Origin: Farysia itapuensis
Taxonomy: Eukaryota > Basidiomycota > Ustilaginomycetes > Ustilaginales > Ustilaginaceae
Length of the DNA stretch: 64,000 bases
Direction of reading: 5' to 3'
Assembly: GCA_023212645.1 (NCBI GenBank)
Contig: JALBYC010000011.1
Coordinates: 248,001-312,000, forward strand
Under the pieces are notes generated by a model. It saw only the letters and a list, made by a program, of their open reading frames with translations, had not been told where the DNA came from and did no database searches. Each line of letters opens with the position of its first letter. The stretch's first letter is position 1. Made by a program: the position numbers and the translations under genes. Shown in pieces: positions 19,557 through 29,954 of this stretch.

Positions 19557-20606
19557 TCAAGCCAGGATCTTTTCAATGAGACCATGCTTCAAGCACTGCT
19601 GCTCGCACCAGTCCCACACAGAGTCTCTGACTTGTTCGTCTTGCGCGAGTTTGCTCTCTTGTCCAACTCTAGCCCATGGCACAAGATATTTGCCGTCCAC
19701 CTGGTCCTTGTCCGCACCGACGGCACCCCACAGCTGCGTCACGGCGCCCAGATGTGCGGGATCGAGAAAGAGGTTCTTGATGCGTGTCAGCAGTTTGTTC
19801 TCCGATCCCAGCTGCGACTTGACTCCACCCGGGTGGACAGAGCAGACAACGATCCCGTCGTTGTTCCTCTGGAAGATCTGAGTCAGCTTTTTGGCTGTGT
19901 AGATATTGCCGAGCTTCGACCTGCCGTAGAGGTGGAAGAGGTTCATGCCCGTCTTGCTGACATCAGAGAGACCTTCTGGACTGAGATGCTCGGGTTTGTC
20001 CACCCAGTTGTGCGAGCCGGATGAGGTAAGCACGATTCGTGTTTCGCCCGTCTGTGTACTGTTGCAACGCTCTGCCGACCTGCGCAATGCCGGTAGCAGT
20101 AGTCGGATCAGAGCGTGATGGCCCAACACGTTGGTGCCCCACATGAGTTCAAATCCGTCCGTGGTCGAGCCGCCAATCATGACGCCTGCATTGCCGAAGA
20201 AGAGGTCGACGTGATCTTCCATGGCGAGAAACTCTTTTGTCGCCCGCTGAATACTGTCAAGGGATGCCAAATCGCACTGCACGAGGATCATCTCGCCTAC
20301 TGCGCCGCCAAAGCGTAAATGGCCTTGCTTGTACTTGTGCTCAAGCTCGTTCTGACATTCGACGCGTATTGATGTTCGAGCTTGCTCCATCTTGGATAGC
20401 GTGCGTCCAAAGAGATAGACTTTGGCTCCAGACAGGACAAGCTGTCGTAATGTTTCGTATCCAATGCCTGAATTGGGCCCAGTGAGAACGACGACTTTGC
20501 CCGAGAGGTTCTTCATTTGTTTGGTCGGGTCCCAGTGGACGCTCTTGTCCTTGGACATGGCTGGGTCCCTAAACACCTCTTTCAAGATGTGCGAGTAGGA
20601 CGCCAT
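19557..20606 (-). CDS. Short-chain dehydrogenase/reductase, 349 aa
   Basis: A classical SDR with an NAD(P)-binding Rossmann fold. The ATG at 20606 is the first in frame. The cofactor motif TGPNSGIG (a TGxxxGxG) lies near residue 42, preceded by the usual KVVVLTG strand, and an Arg soon after (LFGRTLSK) favours NADP. The FGNAGVM segment corresponds to the NAG motif, and the catalytic Tyr and Lys are in LYGRSKLGN (YxxxK), with the upstream Ser in VLTSSGSHN. A VHPGGVKSQL stretch completes the family pattern. The plan resembles retinol-dehydrogenase/WW-oxidoreductase-like fungal SDRs with a membrane-free body. The substrate cannot be told. Confidence 0.88.
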   Translation of the reverse strand: MASYSHILKEVFRDPAMSKDKSVHWDPTKQMKNLSGKVVVLTGPNSGIGYETLRQLVLSGAKVYLFGRTLSKMEQARTSIRVECQNELEHKYKQGHLRFGGAVGEMILVQCDLASLDSIQRATKEFLAMEDHVDLFFGNAGVMIGGSTTDGFELMWGTNVLGHHALIRLLLPALRRSAERCNSTQTGETRIVLTSSGSHNWVDKPEHLSPEGLSDVSKTGMNLFHLYGRSKLGNIYTAKKLTQIFQRNNDGIVVCSVHPGGVKSQLGSENKLLTRIKNLFLDPAHLGAVTQLWGAVGADKDQVDGKYLVPWARVGQESKLAQDEQVRDSVWDWCEQQCLKHGLIEKILA

Positions 20607-21331
20607 TGTACCCGTCTGAGAGAGCACCACTGGCGTTGGACAGTGACGGTGGTAGCGGATCAGAATGGGCGGTTCCACGGCACGAGGGGTAACGAACCGG
20701 CAAAAGCAGGAGCGCCAAACGAAGTTCTTTTTGGCAGGCGGACCCCGTTTCTGATACAGGTTTTCTTTTCTATTTTCAACTTTATTCGTACTCCATATGC
20801 CGTGCGTGGGTGAGCTGATATTTCATGCTGCCCGCTCACACGAAACGTACGATTTTCCACCTGCCAAATACCAATCCGAGCTCGGCTGCTTGCAGCGATC
20901 CACACGACGCCGCTCAAACCCCTCTCTACACTTAGTTCAAAGACTCTCCTAGGCTGCAAAGCTTCACTCAGACGGAGTGAACCGCCTTGACGAATGGAAC
21001 GCACAGGGGGGTTGAACCTCCTTGAGCTGTCACCAGGGTGGGGTTCTATCGCCGGATGTCGGACATGATGCATGATGTCATAAATCAATAAAGCCATCCG
21101 CAATTTTGCCGGACGCGTTTCCACACCTCATGCAGAGTACCGCTTCCCTTCCATCCCTTCAGGTGTCCAACTTCCCGATTAACACTGATTATGCTCAGAA
21201 CAAGACATCGTATACTCAATGGTGGTGCGATGCAACAAAAGCTGATGACAGAATCAGAGAGACACTGAAGAACGCAGACATCTTTTGAAAGACTAGGTTG
21301 AGTAAAGGAAGGGGTCATATACATTTTGTGT
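20607..21331. other. Intergenic: SDR promoter and GH31 3' region
   Basis: 725 bases with no supported gene. The left part is the upstream region of the dehydrogenase. The right part is likely the 3' UTR of the alpha-glucosidase. Confidence 0.4.
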
Positions 21332-24300
21332 CTAGGACCAGGTGAGTGTCCACTGAGAGTTAAGGTCTCCTTGGACGTCAGTGACGTTGAGCAGCTTGCG
21401 GCTGTCGTCGTAGCTAAAGGAGGAGACAGACATGCTTCCAAGCATCACTTGGGACGGTTTCTGCTCGACTTCCAAGACTACGATGGAAGCCAGCTTCTGC
21501 TGCGTCTGGTAAGATCCGCTCAAAGATCCGCTCAGCGATTTGTTCTGGGCCTTGACGTAGAGGGTCGAGTTGGGAGCAGGGGTAGGCGTTGCACCGTCAT
21601 CCAGATAGAACTGCTGCTCCGCACAGCCCTGATCATTGAGGTTGACGACGAGACCGTACGGCTGCTGCTGGGTCTCATAGATGGTGTACTGCGGGTCAAG
21701 GTGGGTGAGCAGGGCCTTGCCGGGTCGCAGGTGCACGTTGATCGTCGACAGAGGCGCCGAGACCGAGACATTCTTGTTGTATTCCACATCCAGAGCTTCG
21801 TATGTGAAGATGTTTCTCCACTTACCGCCGGCCGCCGGGAACAGAGCCTTGACGTAAGTGACATTGGGTTCCAGAACGGGCGATACGAGCAAGTCGTCAC
21901 CAAACATGAACTGGTGTGCAAAGTCCTTTGTCTGCTCGAAAACCTCGTCAAATTCGTACCACAAAGCCCGAGCGACAGGCTTACCGCTCACAGACCCTCG
22001 AGCCATGTGTGAGTATAGCGAAGGAAGAATCTCGTATCGCTTGTTGATGGCGATGCGCGAAGCATTAGCAACAGAGTCCCACCGGAAAGGCTCTTGCGAA
22101 ATAGCGCCCTGGTTGTTGTGATTCCTCATGAACGGCGTAAAGGCACCAAGCATCATCCATCGGTTGCAAAGGTCCTCATCAGTATTTCGGCTGAATCCAC
22201 AGATGTCGGCGCCAATCATCTGGATACCAAAGATCTGGAACTGTAGCAGTCCGTCGATTGACTGAGCCATGCCAGCTCCTGCAGAGTAAGCTTCTTTGCC
22301 GGGCAGAATGGTCCACAGAGCATAGTTGTCTCCCAGCCAATGGCCTGTGAACTTGCCGGAGCCTGGGTATGTAGATCGAGAGATGAGGAACGGTCGCTCG
22401 TCTGGTCGGATCTCTTGCAGGGCTTGATGGAAGTGCTGTTCGGCCAACACACCGTCAAGGGTGTGGGTATCGTATGTAGCCCGCTTGCCGTCAACCCCGA
22501 CAGCTTCCATCGAGACGGTCTTCTTATTCAGATTGATGTTGAGCTCGGTCTCACTGATATGGATGCCATTGTGAATCGCGTACGGAGGATTGGACAGATA
22601 ACGCTGAGAGGCGTTCTTGTACTGGTAGTCGGGGGTGTTGGGTCCGAATCTGTCCTCTCGTCGCACCAATTGGCCAGGGCTGCTGTCCTCTCGGGCGAAT
22701 TCAGGCATCAGACTTCGTCGCTGGCTGACCATGTTGTTCTGAATAACACCGGCCTGGTACGTTGAGCTGCCATTAATCGTGAGGTTGCCAGAATTGCCCC
22801 ATGTGTTGTTGTCGTAGCCCTGCGGCCAGCCTGGCAATGAGGTCGACGCCACGTACACTGGTGTCTCGGAAAGGTTGGTCTCGGGGCCGGCAGCGTTACC
22901 AATGACGAAGGATGAAGGCTCGTTCATGTCAAACCAGATACCAGAGAAGTCAACAATGCCGCTAAAGTTGCGGATTGCCTCAGTCCACCACTGGCCAGCA
23001 TTCTGGGCCTGTTGGTCAACAAAATTGGTATATCCAGGCCATACTTGACCGATATACTCGGTGCCGTTGCGGTTCTGCAAGAACACGTCAAGCTCAGCAC
23101 CACGGGTTCCAGGAGGGTAGACGTCGGTGTCATTGGTCGGCGCTTTTGGGATGGCCATATCAATAATCGGAATATAATGCTGATGGTTGTCGCGTAGTTT
23201 CTGGATCATATTAGCAAACTCCTGCTGCGGGAACCGCTGTGGGTCCGTCGTAAAGTCTCGGAATGGACTCTGGAGATAGTCGATGTCATTCCATTGCGTC
23301 TCGAGGGGGATGTTGGCCTCACGCATGCCATCGATAGCAGCCTGGGTCTCAGAGACATTCGTGTAACCCCATCGACACAGATGGAAGCCGTATGACCAAT
23401 AAGGGTGCAGCTGCGGGGTACCGATAAAGTTAACGTACTGTTCGATGGCCGTGTTGGGGCTGTTCTTGCAGTCGCTGCTACCATCGTCGCTCTTTTCGTC
23501 ACCGGAGAAGAAGCGGAAATCAAGAGTGCCACCGATAGCTCGATACTGAATCAGTCCACGTCGCAATAGCACGTCCATACCGGCAGTGTTCTGCATGAAG
23601 ACAGTGTGTGTGCGAAGCTTGCCATCCTTTCCCCGTCGAGCTTCAGTGTATACGGGGTGGTAGCCATACATGTTGCTGTCGACAGGTGTGCCTGCATCGA
23701 GGTTGAAGAAAGGCTGCAATGTTTCGTCCGGATTTCGTCGGAAAGAGCCACTGACGTACTCGCCCAGGCCATAGATGTTGGCGCCTGTGGGAAGCGCAGA
23801 AGAGAGCTGCAGGTACTGATTCTCAAAGATGAGCTCATGCTTGGGCATAGCTGTCGAGTTGCGCTTTGAATCATTCGAGACATTGTTGATGCCATCCTGG
23901 TAGGTGGGAATGTTCTCGGAACGCGTGTCGAAGATGACATCGCCCGTCGACCTGCGCTGGATCCAGAAAGCCCAAGGTCCAGATGAGGTACCGTTCTCAC
24001 CCGTGTGTCGGAAGACGAGATCGCTTGTCTCCTGCGTAGATCCGTCTCGAATTTCAGAGGGGTCGTCGCTTGGGTATTCGTAGATTAATCCATTGGGGAG
24101 CTGGTACTGTTCCTTGTCAGTATCATAGATGTGGACGTGCAGCTGATGCTGCTTCTCGTACACTACGGACAACGTAAGGTCCTGCAGATCTACACCGTAA
24201 GCATTGCAAGCAGCTCCGGCCAGTCCGAGCTTAGCTGTGAAGCCAGAAGTGGACCATTTTGGCCCGCTTACGAGCTGGTATCCTGGACAGGATGAAACGT

Positions 24301-24466
24301 CGAAAGAGGGACGGATGACCGAGTCTGAAGAGCTTGTGTCATTGCCGTTGTTTCGTAGCTGAAGTGCCTCCTTTTGATCGCCCGAGGGTAGAGCACCTGA
24401 TGGGGCGAGTGTGGAGAAGAGGGCTGCCAACACAGGCGCCGCTGTTCCTACCTTGAAGAAATGCAT
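21332..24466 (-). CDS. Secreted alpha-glucosidase, glycoside hydrolase family 31, 1044 aa
   Basis: It hydrolyses terminal alpha-linked glucose from maltose, oligosaccharides and starch outside the cell or in the wall. The ATG at 24466 opens a signal peptide (VGTAAPVLAALFSTLAPSGA); the frame above it would give an unlikely leader. The order is N-terminal beta-sandwich (GLGEYVSG near 300), the (beta/alpha)8 barrel and C-terminal beta domains. The nucleophile is Asp513 in WFDMNEPSS and the acid/base is Asp713 in HWLGDN, both intact. Many Asn-x-Ser/Thr sites fit a glycoprotein. Length is normal for fungal GH31 (about 900-1050 aa). A TATA-like box lies about 52 bases above the ATG, and a GTGGGG (Mig1/CreA type) is further up, so glucose repression is possible. 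Confidence 0.95.
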   Translation of the reverse strand: MHFFKVGTAAPVLAALFSTLAPSGALPSGDQKEALQLRNNGNDTSSSDSVIRPSFDVSSCPGYQLVSGPKWSTSGFTAKLGLAGAACNAYGVDLQDLTLSVVYEKQHQLHVHIYDTDKEQYQLPNGLIYEYPSDDPSEIRDGSTQETSDLVFRHTGENGTSSGPWAFWIQRRSTGDVIFDTRSENIPTYQDGINNVSNDSKRNSTAMPKHELIFENQYLQLSSALPTGANIYGLGEYVSGSFRRNPDETLQPFFNLDAGTPVDSNMYGYHPVYTEARRGKDGKLRTHTVFMQNTAGMDVLLRRGLIQYRAIGGTLDFRFFSGDEKSDDGSSDCKNSPNTAIEQYVNFIGTPQLHPYWSYGFHLCRWGYTNVSETQAAIDGMREANIPLETQWNDIDYLQSPFRDFTTDPQRFPQQEFANMIQKLRDNHQHYIPIIDMAIPKAPTNDTDVYPPGTRGAELDVFLQNRNGTEYIGQVWPGYTNFVDQQAQNAGQWWTEAIRNFSGIVDFSGIWFDMNEPSSFVIGNAAGPETNLSETPVYVASTSLPGWPQGYDNNTWGNSGNLTINGSSTYQAGVIQNNMVSQRRSLMPEFAREDSSPGQLVRREDRFGPNTPDYQYKNASQRYLSNPPYAIHNGIHISETELNINLNKKTVSMEAVGVDGKRATYDTHTLDGVLAEQHFHQALQEIRPDERPFLISRSTYPGSGKFTGHWLGDNYALWTILPGKEAYSAGAGMAQSIDGLLQFQIFGIQMIGADICGFSRNTDEDLCNRWMMLGAFTPFMRNHNNQGAISQEPFRWDSVANASRIAINKRYEILPSLYSHMARGSVSGKPVARALWYEFDEVFEQTKDFAHQFMFGDDLLVSPVLEPNVTYVKALFPAAGGKWRNIFTYEALDVEYNKNVSVSAPLSTINVHLRPGKALLTHLDPQYTIYETQQQPYGLVVNLNDQGCAEQQFYLDDGATPTPAPNSTLYVKAQNKSLSGSLSGSYQTQQKLASIVVLEVEQKPSQVMLGSMSVSSFSYDDSRKLLNVTDVQGDLNSQWTLTWS

Positions 24467-24517
24467 CTCAAATCGACAAAGCACGTATGAAGGAGAATGC
24501 AAGCTATCTGACGCGGG

Positions 24518-24525
24518 TTTATATA
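24518..24525 (-). promoter_or_regulatory. TATA-like box of the GH31 gene
   Basis: TATATAAA on the minus strand, 52 bases above the ATG at 24466. Confidence 0.55.
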
Positions 24526-24610
24526 GATGTTCCGGCTCCTTGCCGGATCTGTGCGAGGTAGCGCAGCCAGAAGTGGCGGAAAGGGACTTGGGTCCGGGGC
24601 TCCAAGTCTT

Positions 24611-24618
24611 CCCCCCAC
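24611..24618 (-). promoter_or_regulatory. Possible Mig1/CreA-type repressor site upstream of the GH31 gene
   Basis: The minus strand reads GTGGGGGG, fitting the SYGGRG consensus of fungal carbon-catabolite repressors, about 145 bases above the ATG. Such short sites occur often by chance. Confidence 0.3.
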
Positions 24619-24666
24619 GGCGACTTACACGGAAGGAGTTCCTGCACGCCAACACGGTTTACGGAG

Positions 24667-25260
24667 AAATACCTTAGCGAGCCAAAAATTTGATGAGACG
24701 AAATTAAGCGAGCTCGACCGCTATGTGCGGTAGCCCAGTGCGGAACGAACGAGTCAACCATAGATACCTCAGATCTCGTTTAGCGGCAAGCGAGAATGTA
24801 TGCGTTGATTTGCCCCAAAAACCCACAGGAGCAATCGATGATGATTCTGCTCCCTTCGTCTGCCACACAAGTCGCACCGATGCTGCTTGTGACGCACAGT
24901 ACTAAGCAAATCAACTTGAGCGCGTGATATTTTGAGCGACAGAAAGCAGGAGACTGACAAAATGTGGGGCTCCCTTGAACACGGCGATCAAAAAAATTGA
25001 GAGACGTACAATTTGGAGGTACAAAGCCGTTTCTCCGTCTAGCCGAAATCGATGACGATCACTCCCAGAGCAGTAAAGATCCAGCAAAGATACTGAGACG
25101 AATCGTAAGAAGATTGGCTGCTGAGCCGTTGTGTGTCGGAAGATTTTCGGCGGAATTGTGACAGTCGATTGAGGGGTGACAGATGCCCGCGAGCTTCACG
25201 AGGTCGAATTCGCCGCGGTAGAAAGGCGGACCGAGTGTGACCCAAGCGACTGTACTAAAG
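24667..25260. other. Intergenic: distal GH31 promoter and 3' region of the bZIP gene
   Basis: No gene is supported. The right end is the likely bZIP 3' UTR. Confidence 0.4.
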
Positions 25261-27321
25261 CTAAGCGAACCGGTCTCCTCTTATGCGGTAAGCCGTTCCG
25301 GTCGTACTTTGTGCAGGTGCTTGCCGACTTCCGCCTTTCCTTCTGTCTGAGCTCGGAGGTGCTTCGCGCCAAGATGCAGAGTGATGCCTGTAGTCAGAAT
25401 GAGAATCTCTCTCCGGTGACTCGAAAGTCGACCAAGGAGACGCAGACGGGTCATTCTGCTGACTGTCACGATATCGGCCAGACCGCTGTATTTCGCCGAG
25501 CTCCCTTTGAACACGGAGGTTTGCGTTCTCATCGCGCAGGCGACCCAGCTCTGCTCGCAGCATCTTGACCTCGGCTCGCAGCTCCAGAACAGTCTCGGAC
25601 TGTTCCATATTCTCTGCCCTCTTCATCAGTCGTCGTTGTCGCTGATATTCAATGTTGCGTTCAGCTCGCCGTCTTTGTGCTTCTCCCGCGTCCAAGTATG
25701 GCTTTCTGCCTCGTTTACGAGGTCCTTCGCCACTCACTGATTTCTGCTGTGGCTCTTGAGCTTCTTCGTGATTAGCCTCGGCATCTCTTGTATTGCGGTC
25801 TGTCTGAGATGTTACCATTGGAGGTGATCTTTCCCTGCTTGGGGATGGCTGTGATAATCGTGTTGCAATCATCCCCGTTCTAGTCGGAGATCCGGACAGC
25901 TGTCGCAATCGAGTCGACCGGACAGGTCGGCCTGAAGGCGAGAGTGGATACGCCGGGGAAGGCTCTACATCGTCTTGCACGTAATCATCCCCGCTTGGCT
26001 CGTCAGTTCTCGGCCTCTTGTTCGTGGTCGAGTATGAGCTGCGACGGCTAGTCTCGAGCGATGGATGTGCGGAGGGCTGCGTAATTTCCACCTCTGGGTA
26101 TCGGGGGCCGGCAGGTGTCCGCGCAGCCGGGGTATTGGAGGAAGAAGCAGCGACTGCTGCAGCGGCAGCTCGAGATTCCTTTGATCCTACGACATCTTGC
26201 ACGGCGAGCGACCATGCAGAAGGCAGAGGAAGATCCGGGTTCATGTCTGGATTGAAGTCCGGATCGTCTTCGTCCTCATCTTCGAAGACGAGGTCTGCAA
26301 AGTGCATCGGCTGTATTGTATCTTGTGCAAAGCTTTGCCGGTTTGCGCCATGACGGTTGCGGTCATCACCACTAGCTTGCGCGGGAAGCAACTCAACATT
26401 GCCAAAGTTTTGCGGTTGTTGAAAGGTGTTGTTCGCTTGCTGCCGCTGCTGTTGTTCCATCAAAGACTGCAGCAAAGCGGTCAGATCTTGCTCTCGGACC
26501 GGGTGGCGGGGACTATGGTGGTCCCCACCCAAACGAGATATTAAGGCATGTATCAATGGCTGAAGCTCCGAGATACCCGGTTGTCTTTGTGGCTTTCTAT
26601 TGCGTGAATCGCTCGCTGATGGTCGAGACAACGGCGTCTGTCCAGGCGTCGCAGCAGGACTACTTTGAGGAAGGGCGAAAGGGGAGGGAGCGAGCTGAGA
26701 TCCAGGTGTCGCCTGGCTATGCCACGGTACAGGATTCGAAGAGCCAAGCACGTGAGTGAGCATTTGAATCATGTTGCTGTAGAACTCTGCGTCATTGTTG
26801 CTAGGTACCCGCGGTTGGGTGGGACCCTGCGCTTGCTGGACGGAAGGCGTTGCACCAGATTGTTGTAGTTGCTGAGAGCCTTGCAATGGCCACGAAGAAT
26901 CAAAGACATTGAAGAGATTTGGATCAAAGTTCTGCAAGAACTTGAAGGGTGCCTCGTCATCCTCGTCAGCGACTTCTTCCTCCTCGTCTTCCTCGTCCTC
27001 GTCGTCTTCTTCATCGGCATCCGGTGATAGCACGGGAGAAGACCCCTGCTCGTCCTCGTCGCTGTCATCACCGTCGTGAGAATGCGTATCTTCTGCACTT
27101 TCGCTGCTATTAGAATGTGATGGTCGCTCTGTCGTTGTAGCCCTTTGTGGTAGCAAATCTACGTCGAAAGGCGAAGAGTGCCGATGGTCGGATCTCGCTA
27201 AAGTACGGGCTGATCCAGGAGCTTGTCTTGGCCGGTGGCTGCTAGGGTCTGCCGCTGATGAGTCGGGAGCTGATTCGTGCCCTGGACCGCTCGCGTATCT
27301 CGCGGTTGCTCGACTCGGCAT
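25261..27321 (-). CDS. bZIP-like transcription factor, 686 aa
   Basis: The ATG at 27321 is the first in frame. A Ser/Asp/Glu-rich N-terminus contains a very acidic block (near residues 80-130, almost only Asp and Glu), a likely activation region, followed by a FLQNFDPNLFNVF hydrophobic patch. The basic region is RKRGRKPYLDAGEAQRRRAE followed by Asn556 in NIEYQRQRR, which fits the N-x7-R rule of bZIP factors. A heptad region follows (LELRAEVKMLRAELGRLRDEN) as the leucine zipper, with Leu/Met at the a/d positions and ending near residue 605. The basic region is not of the Yap/Pap1 (NxxAQxxFR) or GCN4 (NTEAARRSR) subclass. Nuclear DNA binding is likely; targets are unknown. Confidence 0.78.
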   Translation of the reverse strand: MPSRATARYASGPGHESAPDSSAADPSSHRPRQAPGSARTLARSDHRHSSPFDVDLLPQRATTTERPSHSNSSESAEDTHSHDGDDSDEDEQGSSPVLSPDADEEDDEDEEDEEEEVADEDDEAPFKFLQNFDPNLFNVFDSSWPLQGSQQLQQSGATPSVQQAQGPTQPRVPSNNDAEFYSNMIQMLTHVLGSSNPVPWHSQATPGSQLAPSPFALPQSSPAATPGQTPLSRPSASDSRNRKPQRQPGISELQPLIHALISRLGGDHHSPRHPVREQDLTALLQSLMEQQQRQQANNTFQQPQNFGNVELLPAQASGDDRNRHGANRQSFAQDTIQPMHFADLVFEDEDEDDPDFNPDMNPDLPLPSAWSLAVQDVVGSKESRAAAAAVAASSSNTPAARTPAGPRYPEVEITQPSAHPSLETSRRSSYSTTNKRPRTDEPSGDDYVQDDVEPSPAYPLSPSGRPVRSTRLRQLSGSPTRTGMIATRLSQPSPSRERSPPMVTSQTDRNTRDAEANHEEAQEPQQKSVSGEGPRKRGRKPYLDAGEAQRRRAERNIEYQRQRRLMKRAENMEQSETVLELRAEVKMLRAELGRLRDENANLRVQRELGEIQRSGRYRDSQQNDPSASPWSTFESPERDSHSDYRHHSASWREAPPSSDRRKGGSRQAPAQSTTGTAYRIRGDRFA

Positions 27322-27694
27322 GTTGCTCTAAGATTAGAGCTACAGGAAAGAAGGGAACGACAGGAGCACTACAGCTCGGGACTCGCGCATCGTCCGTGGT
27401 CAGACAACAAAGGGGAGCATTCCAAATGTGCGCCTCTTGATGGCTGAGTCGCAAGCAAGAAGTTGCTCAGTGGGAACAACACAAATTCAGATTTTGGTGT
27501 CCAAACGGCTCTCAACGCGACGCGCCATTTTGAAGGGTGGAAACCATCTCACTTTCGATCGCTAGGTAGACGAGTTTCATTGCGATGTGTCATAAGGGAA
27601 GATAGATTGAACATGATGTTGTGCTATCCAGCGAAGGTATGCTGGATCAACAGAGGAAGCAGCTGGCGTGAATTGTGGTCCGAAATTTGCCCTT
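27322..27694. other. Intergenic: bZIP promoter and calcineurin A 3' region
   Basis: 373 bases with no supported gene. Confidence 0.4.
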
Positions 27695-29554
27695 CTACTT
27701 GGAGGAATAGTCGGTACGAGCTGGTGAGGGTGCGTTCATGCTATTGGTCAGCTTTTCGAGCTGCTTTTCGTCTATCGAGTCGTTGCCCTCGAGTGCCTCT
27801 CGGATCATGCTCACAGTCGATTCTAGTGAGCGACGACGATTCGAGGGACTCGACATGGTGGTGCCTAAACTGCTCGTTCTCGAGTGTCCTCTGCGGTGAC
27901 CTCCAGACACAGGCGAGCTTGGTGTAATGGGAGAAGCAGGACTGCTTGGTGCAGAAATGTCCTCCACTCCGGGCGAGCTTCGATGACCGTCAGCAGGCGA
28001 AGCCGGTCCGACCTCGTCGGCATCGATAAGGTCGGGCGGCAAACGTTCGTTCTCGATATCCACGTTTCGGGCATCGTCAAAGTTGGTGATTGACTCTTTG
28101 ATGCCTTCAGATCCGAGCACAAGCGTGCCTGATGGGAGCTTGGCGCTGCCTTGGGATGATTTGAGCTCAGAGACACGCTCGGCTTCTTCTCGAAGCAGGG
28201 CAAAGACGCGCGACATGCGGCCAACTGCCAGGATCTTGTTCTTGATCACCGCTCGTTTATCGTCCGAGTCCTCGTCAGCTGCTTCGGGTGTTTCGACAAT
28301 TTCATCCTCCTCTTCCTCCTCTTCCAGCTCTTCTTTACTGCAAGTGTTGAGAATGGCAATCAGCATGTCGGTGATCTTTTCGCCGACGAAAGGCAAACTC
28401 CAGGTAAAGACGTCCATGAAGTTGGGCAACCAGTAAGGATGAGGTGTGCAGTTGAACTGTCGAATGTTCATCACATTGTTTTCGTACTTGAGTACGGCCG
28501 CTTTGTTGTTGTAGACGTCGAGGTAGTTGGGTGCAGAAAAGATAGTCATGACTGATGGAAAGCCAGTCGTCTTGGTCTTGCGATACATTCGGTAGCCGGC
28601 ATCTTGTGCTTCGTGTGCACGGATAATTGAAAGAAGCTGATTGCGCTCCAAGAACTGACACGCTGCTGTATACGTGAAGAAATAAGAGCAGCCGCGTACG
28701 TGATTGTGAATAAAGCTCTCGTGAGTTTTCTCAGAACCAAAGTCTTCCAGAGGATCTGCCCACAAAAGATCGCACATGAGACCGTGTGTGGGTGGTTCAC
28801 GGAAGCGGTCGATGCTACGCAGGTCATCGAGAGTCTGCAACTCGGGTGACAGACCGCCGTGGATACAGAGGAATTGCTTGTTCATGACAGCAGCCAATGG
28901 CAAACAACAGAACGATTCCATGCAGAGATCGTAGATCTCTTCTGAGTACTTGTGCTTGCACTCGAGCTTGAATGTGAAATAGTCGGTCAAATGTCGGCAC
29001 TCGTGGTTGCCTCGAAGTAGGAACAGCGTGTCGGGATACCAGATTTTGAGCGCCCAGAGGTAGAGAACACACTCGATCGAAAAGTAACCTCGGTCAACGT
29101 AATCACCGAGGAAAAGGTATCGCGTGTCGGCAGGATTGCCGCCAACTTCAAAGAGCTTCATGAGATCGTAGTACTGGCCGTGAATGTCTCCGCACACAGT
29201 GATGGGCGCATCGACTTCGAGAAGGTTGGGCTCTTGCCGAAGCACTTCGGCTGCCGTTGTGAGAATATATCTGGCTTGCTCATCTGTCAAGCGGCCTTCT
29301 CGATAGAAGTGATTCTTGAGGAATGCAATGTCTGGTTTGGTGGGGTCCTTTGCGCTCCAGAACTGCTCGTCGGTCGGCTTCTGGAAGGCAGGAGCTTGAA
29401 CATCCTTGATTACACGCTCTTGCGTGTTGACCTGGGTGCCATCGTCAGTCGTGTGAATGGTAAAGTCAATTTCGGGGGGAGCCTGCTTGTTGGTGATCTG
29501 GGTGATGGCTTTGACAAGCCTCTGCTGCTTTTCAGTCTGAGAGTTTGCCGCCAT
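27695..29554 (-). CDS. CNA1: Calcineurin catalytic subunit A, 619 aa
   Basis: This is the Ca2+/calmodulin-activated Ser/Thr protein phosphatase 2B, acting through Crz1-type targets in stress, mating and virulence of fungi. The ATG at 29554 is the first in frame. The metal-site motifs GDIHGQ, GDYVDRG and GNHE are intact, with the HGGLSPEL and [12 protein letters not shown] segments. Then come the calcineurin-B-binding helix ([14 protein letters not shown]), an acidic Glu-run, the calmodulin-binding basic helix ([20 protein letters not shown]) and the autoinhibitory segment ([18 protein letters not shown]). A Ser/Pro-rich tail follows. Length is somewhat above the 520-560 of animal enzymes and fits fungi. 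The symbol follows general fungal usage. Confidence 0.96.
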   Translation of the reverse strand: MAANSQTEKQQRLVKAITQITNKQAPPEIDFTIHTTDDGTQVNTQERVIKDVQAPAFQKPTDEQFWSAKDPTKPDIAFLKNHFYREGRLTDEQARYILTTAAEVLRQEPNLLEVDAPITVCGDIHGQYYDLMKLFEVGGNPADTRYLFLGDYVDRGYFSIECVLYLWALKIWYPDTLFLLRGNHECRHLTDYFTFKLECKHKYSEEIYDLCMESFCCLPLAAVMNKQFLCIHGGLSPELQTLDDLRSIDRFREPPTHGLMCDLLWADPLEDFGSEKTHESFIHNHVRGCSYFFTYTAACQFLERNQLLSIIRAHEAQDAGYRMYRKTKTTGFPSVMTIFSAPNYLDVYNNKAAVLKYENNVMNIRQFNCTPHPYWLPNFMDVFTWSLPFVGEKITDMLIAILNTCSKEELEEEEEEDEIVETPEAADEDSDDKRAVIKNKILAVGRMSRVFALLREEAERVSELKSSQGSAKLPSGTLVLGSEGIKESITNFDDARNVDIENERLPPDLIDADEVGPASPADGHRSSPGVEDISAPSSPASPITPSSPVSGGHRRGHSRTSSLGTTMSSPSNRRRSLESTVSMIREALEGNDSIDEKQLEKLTNSMNAPSPARTDYSSK

Positions 29555-29954
29555 CCTGAGACGAGAAACAGACGCCTTGGTCTGGGATTTGGAGTTTGTC
29601 AGGTGGGCAGGATGAGCAGAACGCGTGTCACAGACTTGTGAGGTCAAGCTTGATGCTGAAGCGCGCTAGACGGATGACAAAACAAGGCAGCCTCGCGGTT
29701 ATGGTGAGAGGAAGAAGTGAGAAGGGCCCAGCGCGATGCTAGCAAGGCGCACGACCTCGTACAGATTCACGATTTGTATTTCACTGACGTGGCTCGACCA
29801 TTTCACAGCGTTTGACTCTCAATACAATTACCGCTAAGCGCTGGCCTTCCATTTCAAAAATGTGATGGTCTCGCATGCACGAAAGTAACAGCGCGTCGAA
29901 CAAATTAACAGGGCGTATCTATATGATTGCTAATGACATGGACAAAACGATCAC
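29555..29954. other. Intergenic: calcineurin A promoter and Rab-GAP 3' region
   Basis: 400 bases with no supported gene or RNA. Confidence 0.4.
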
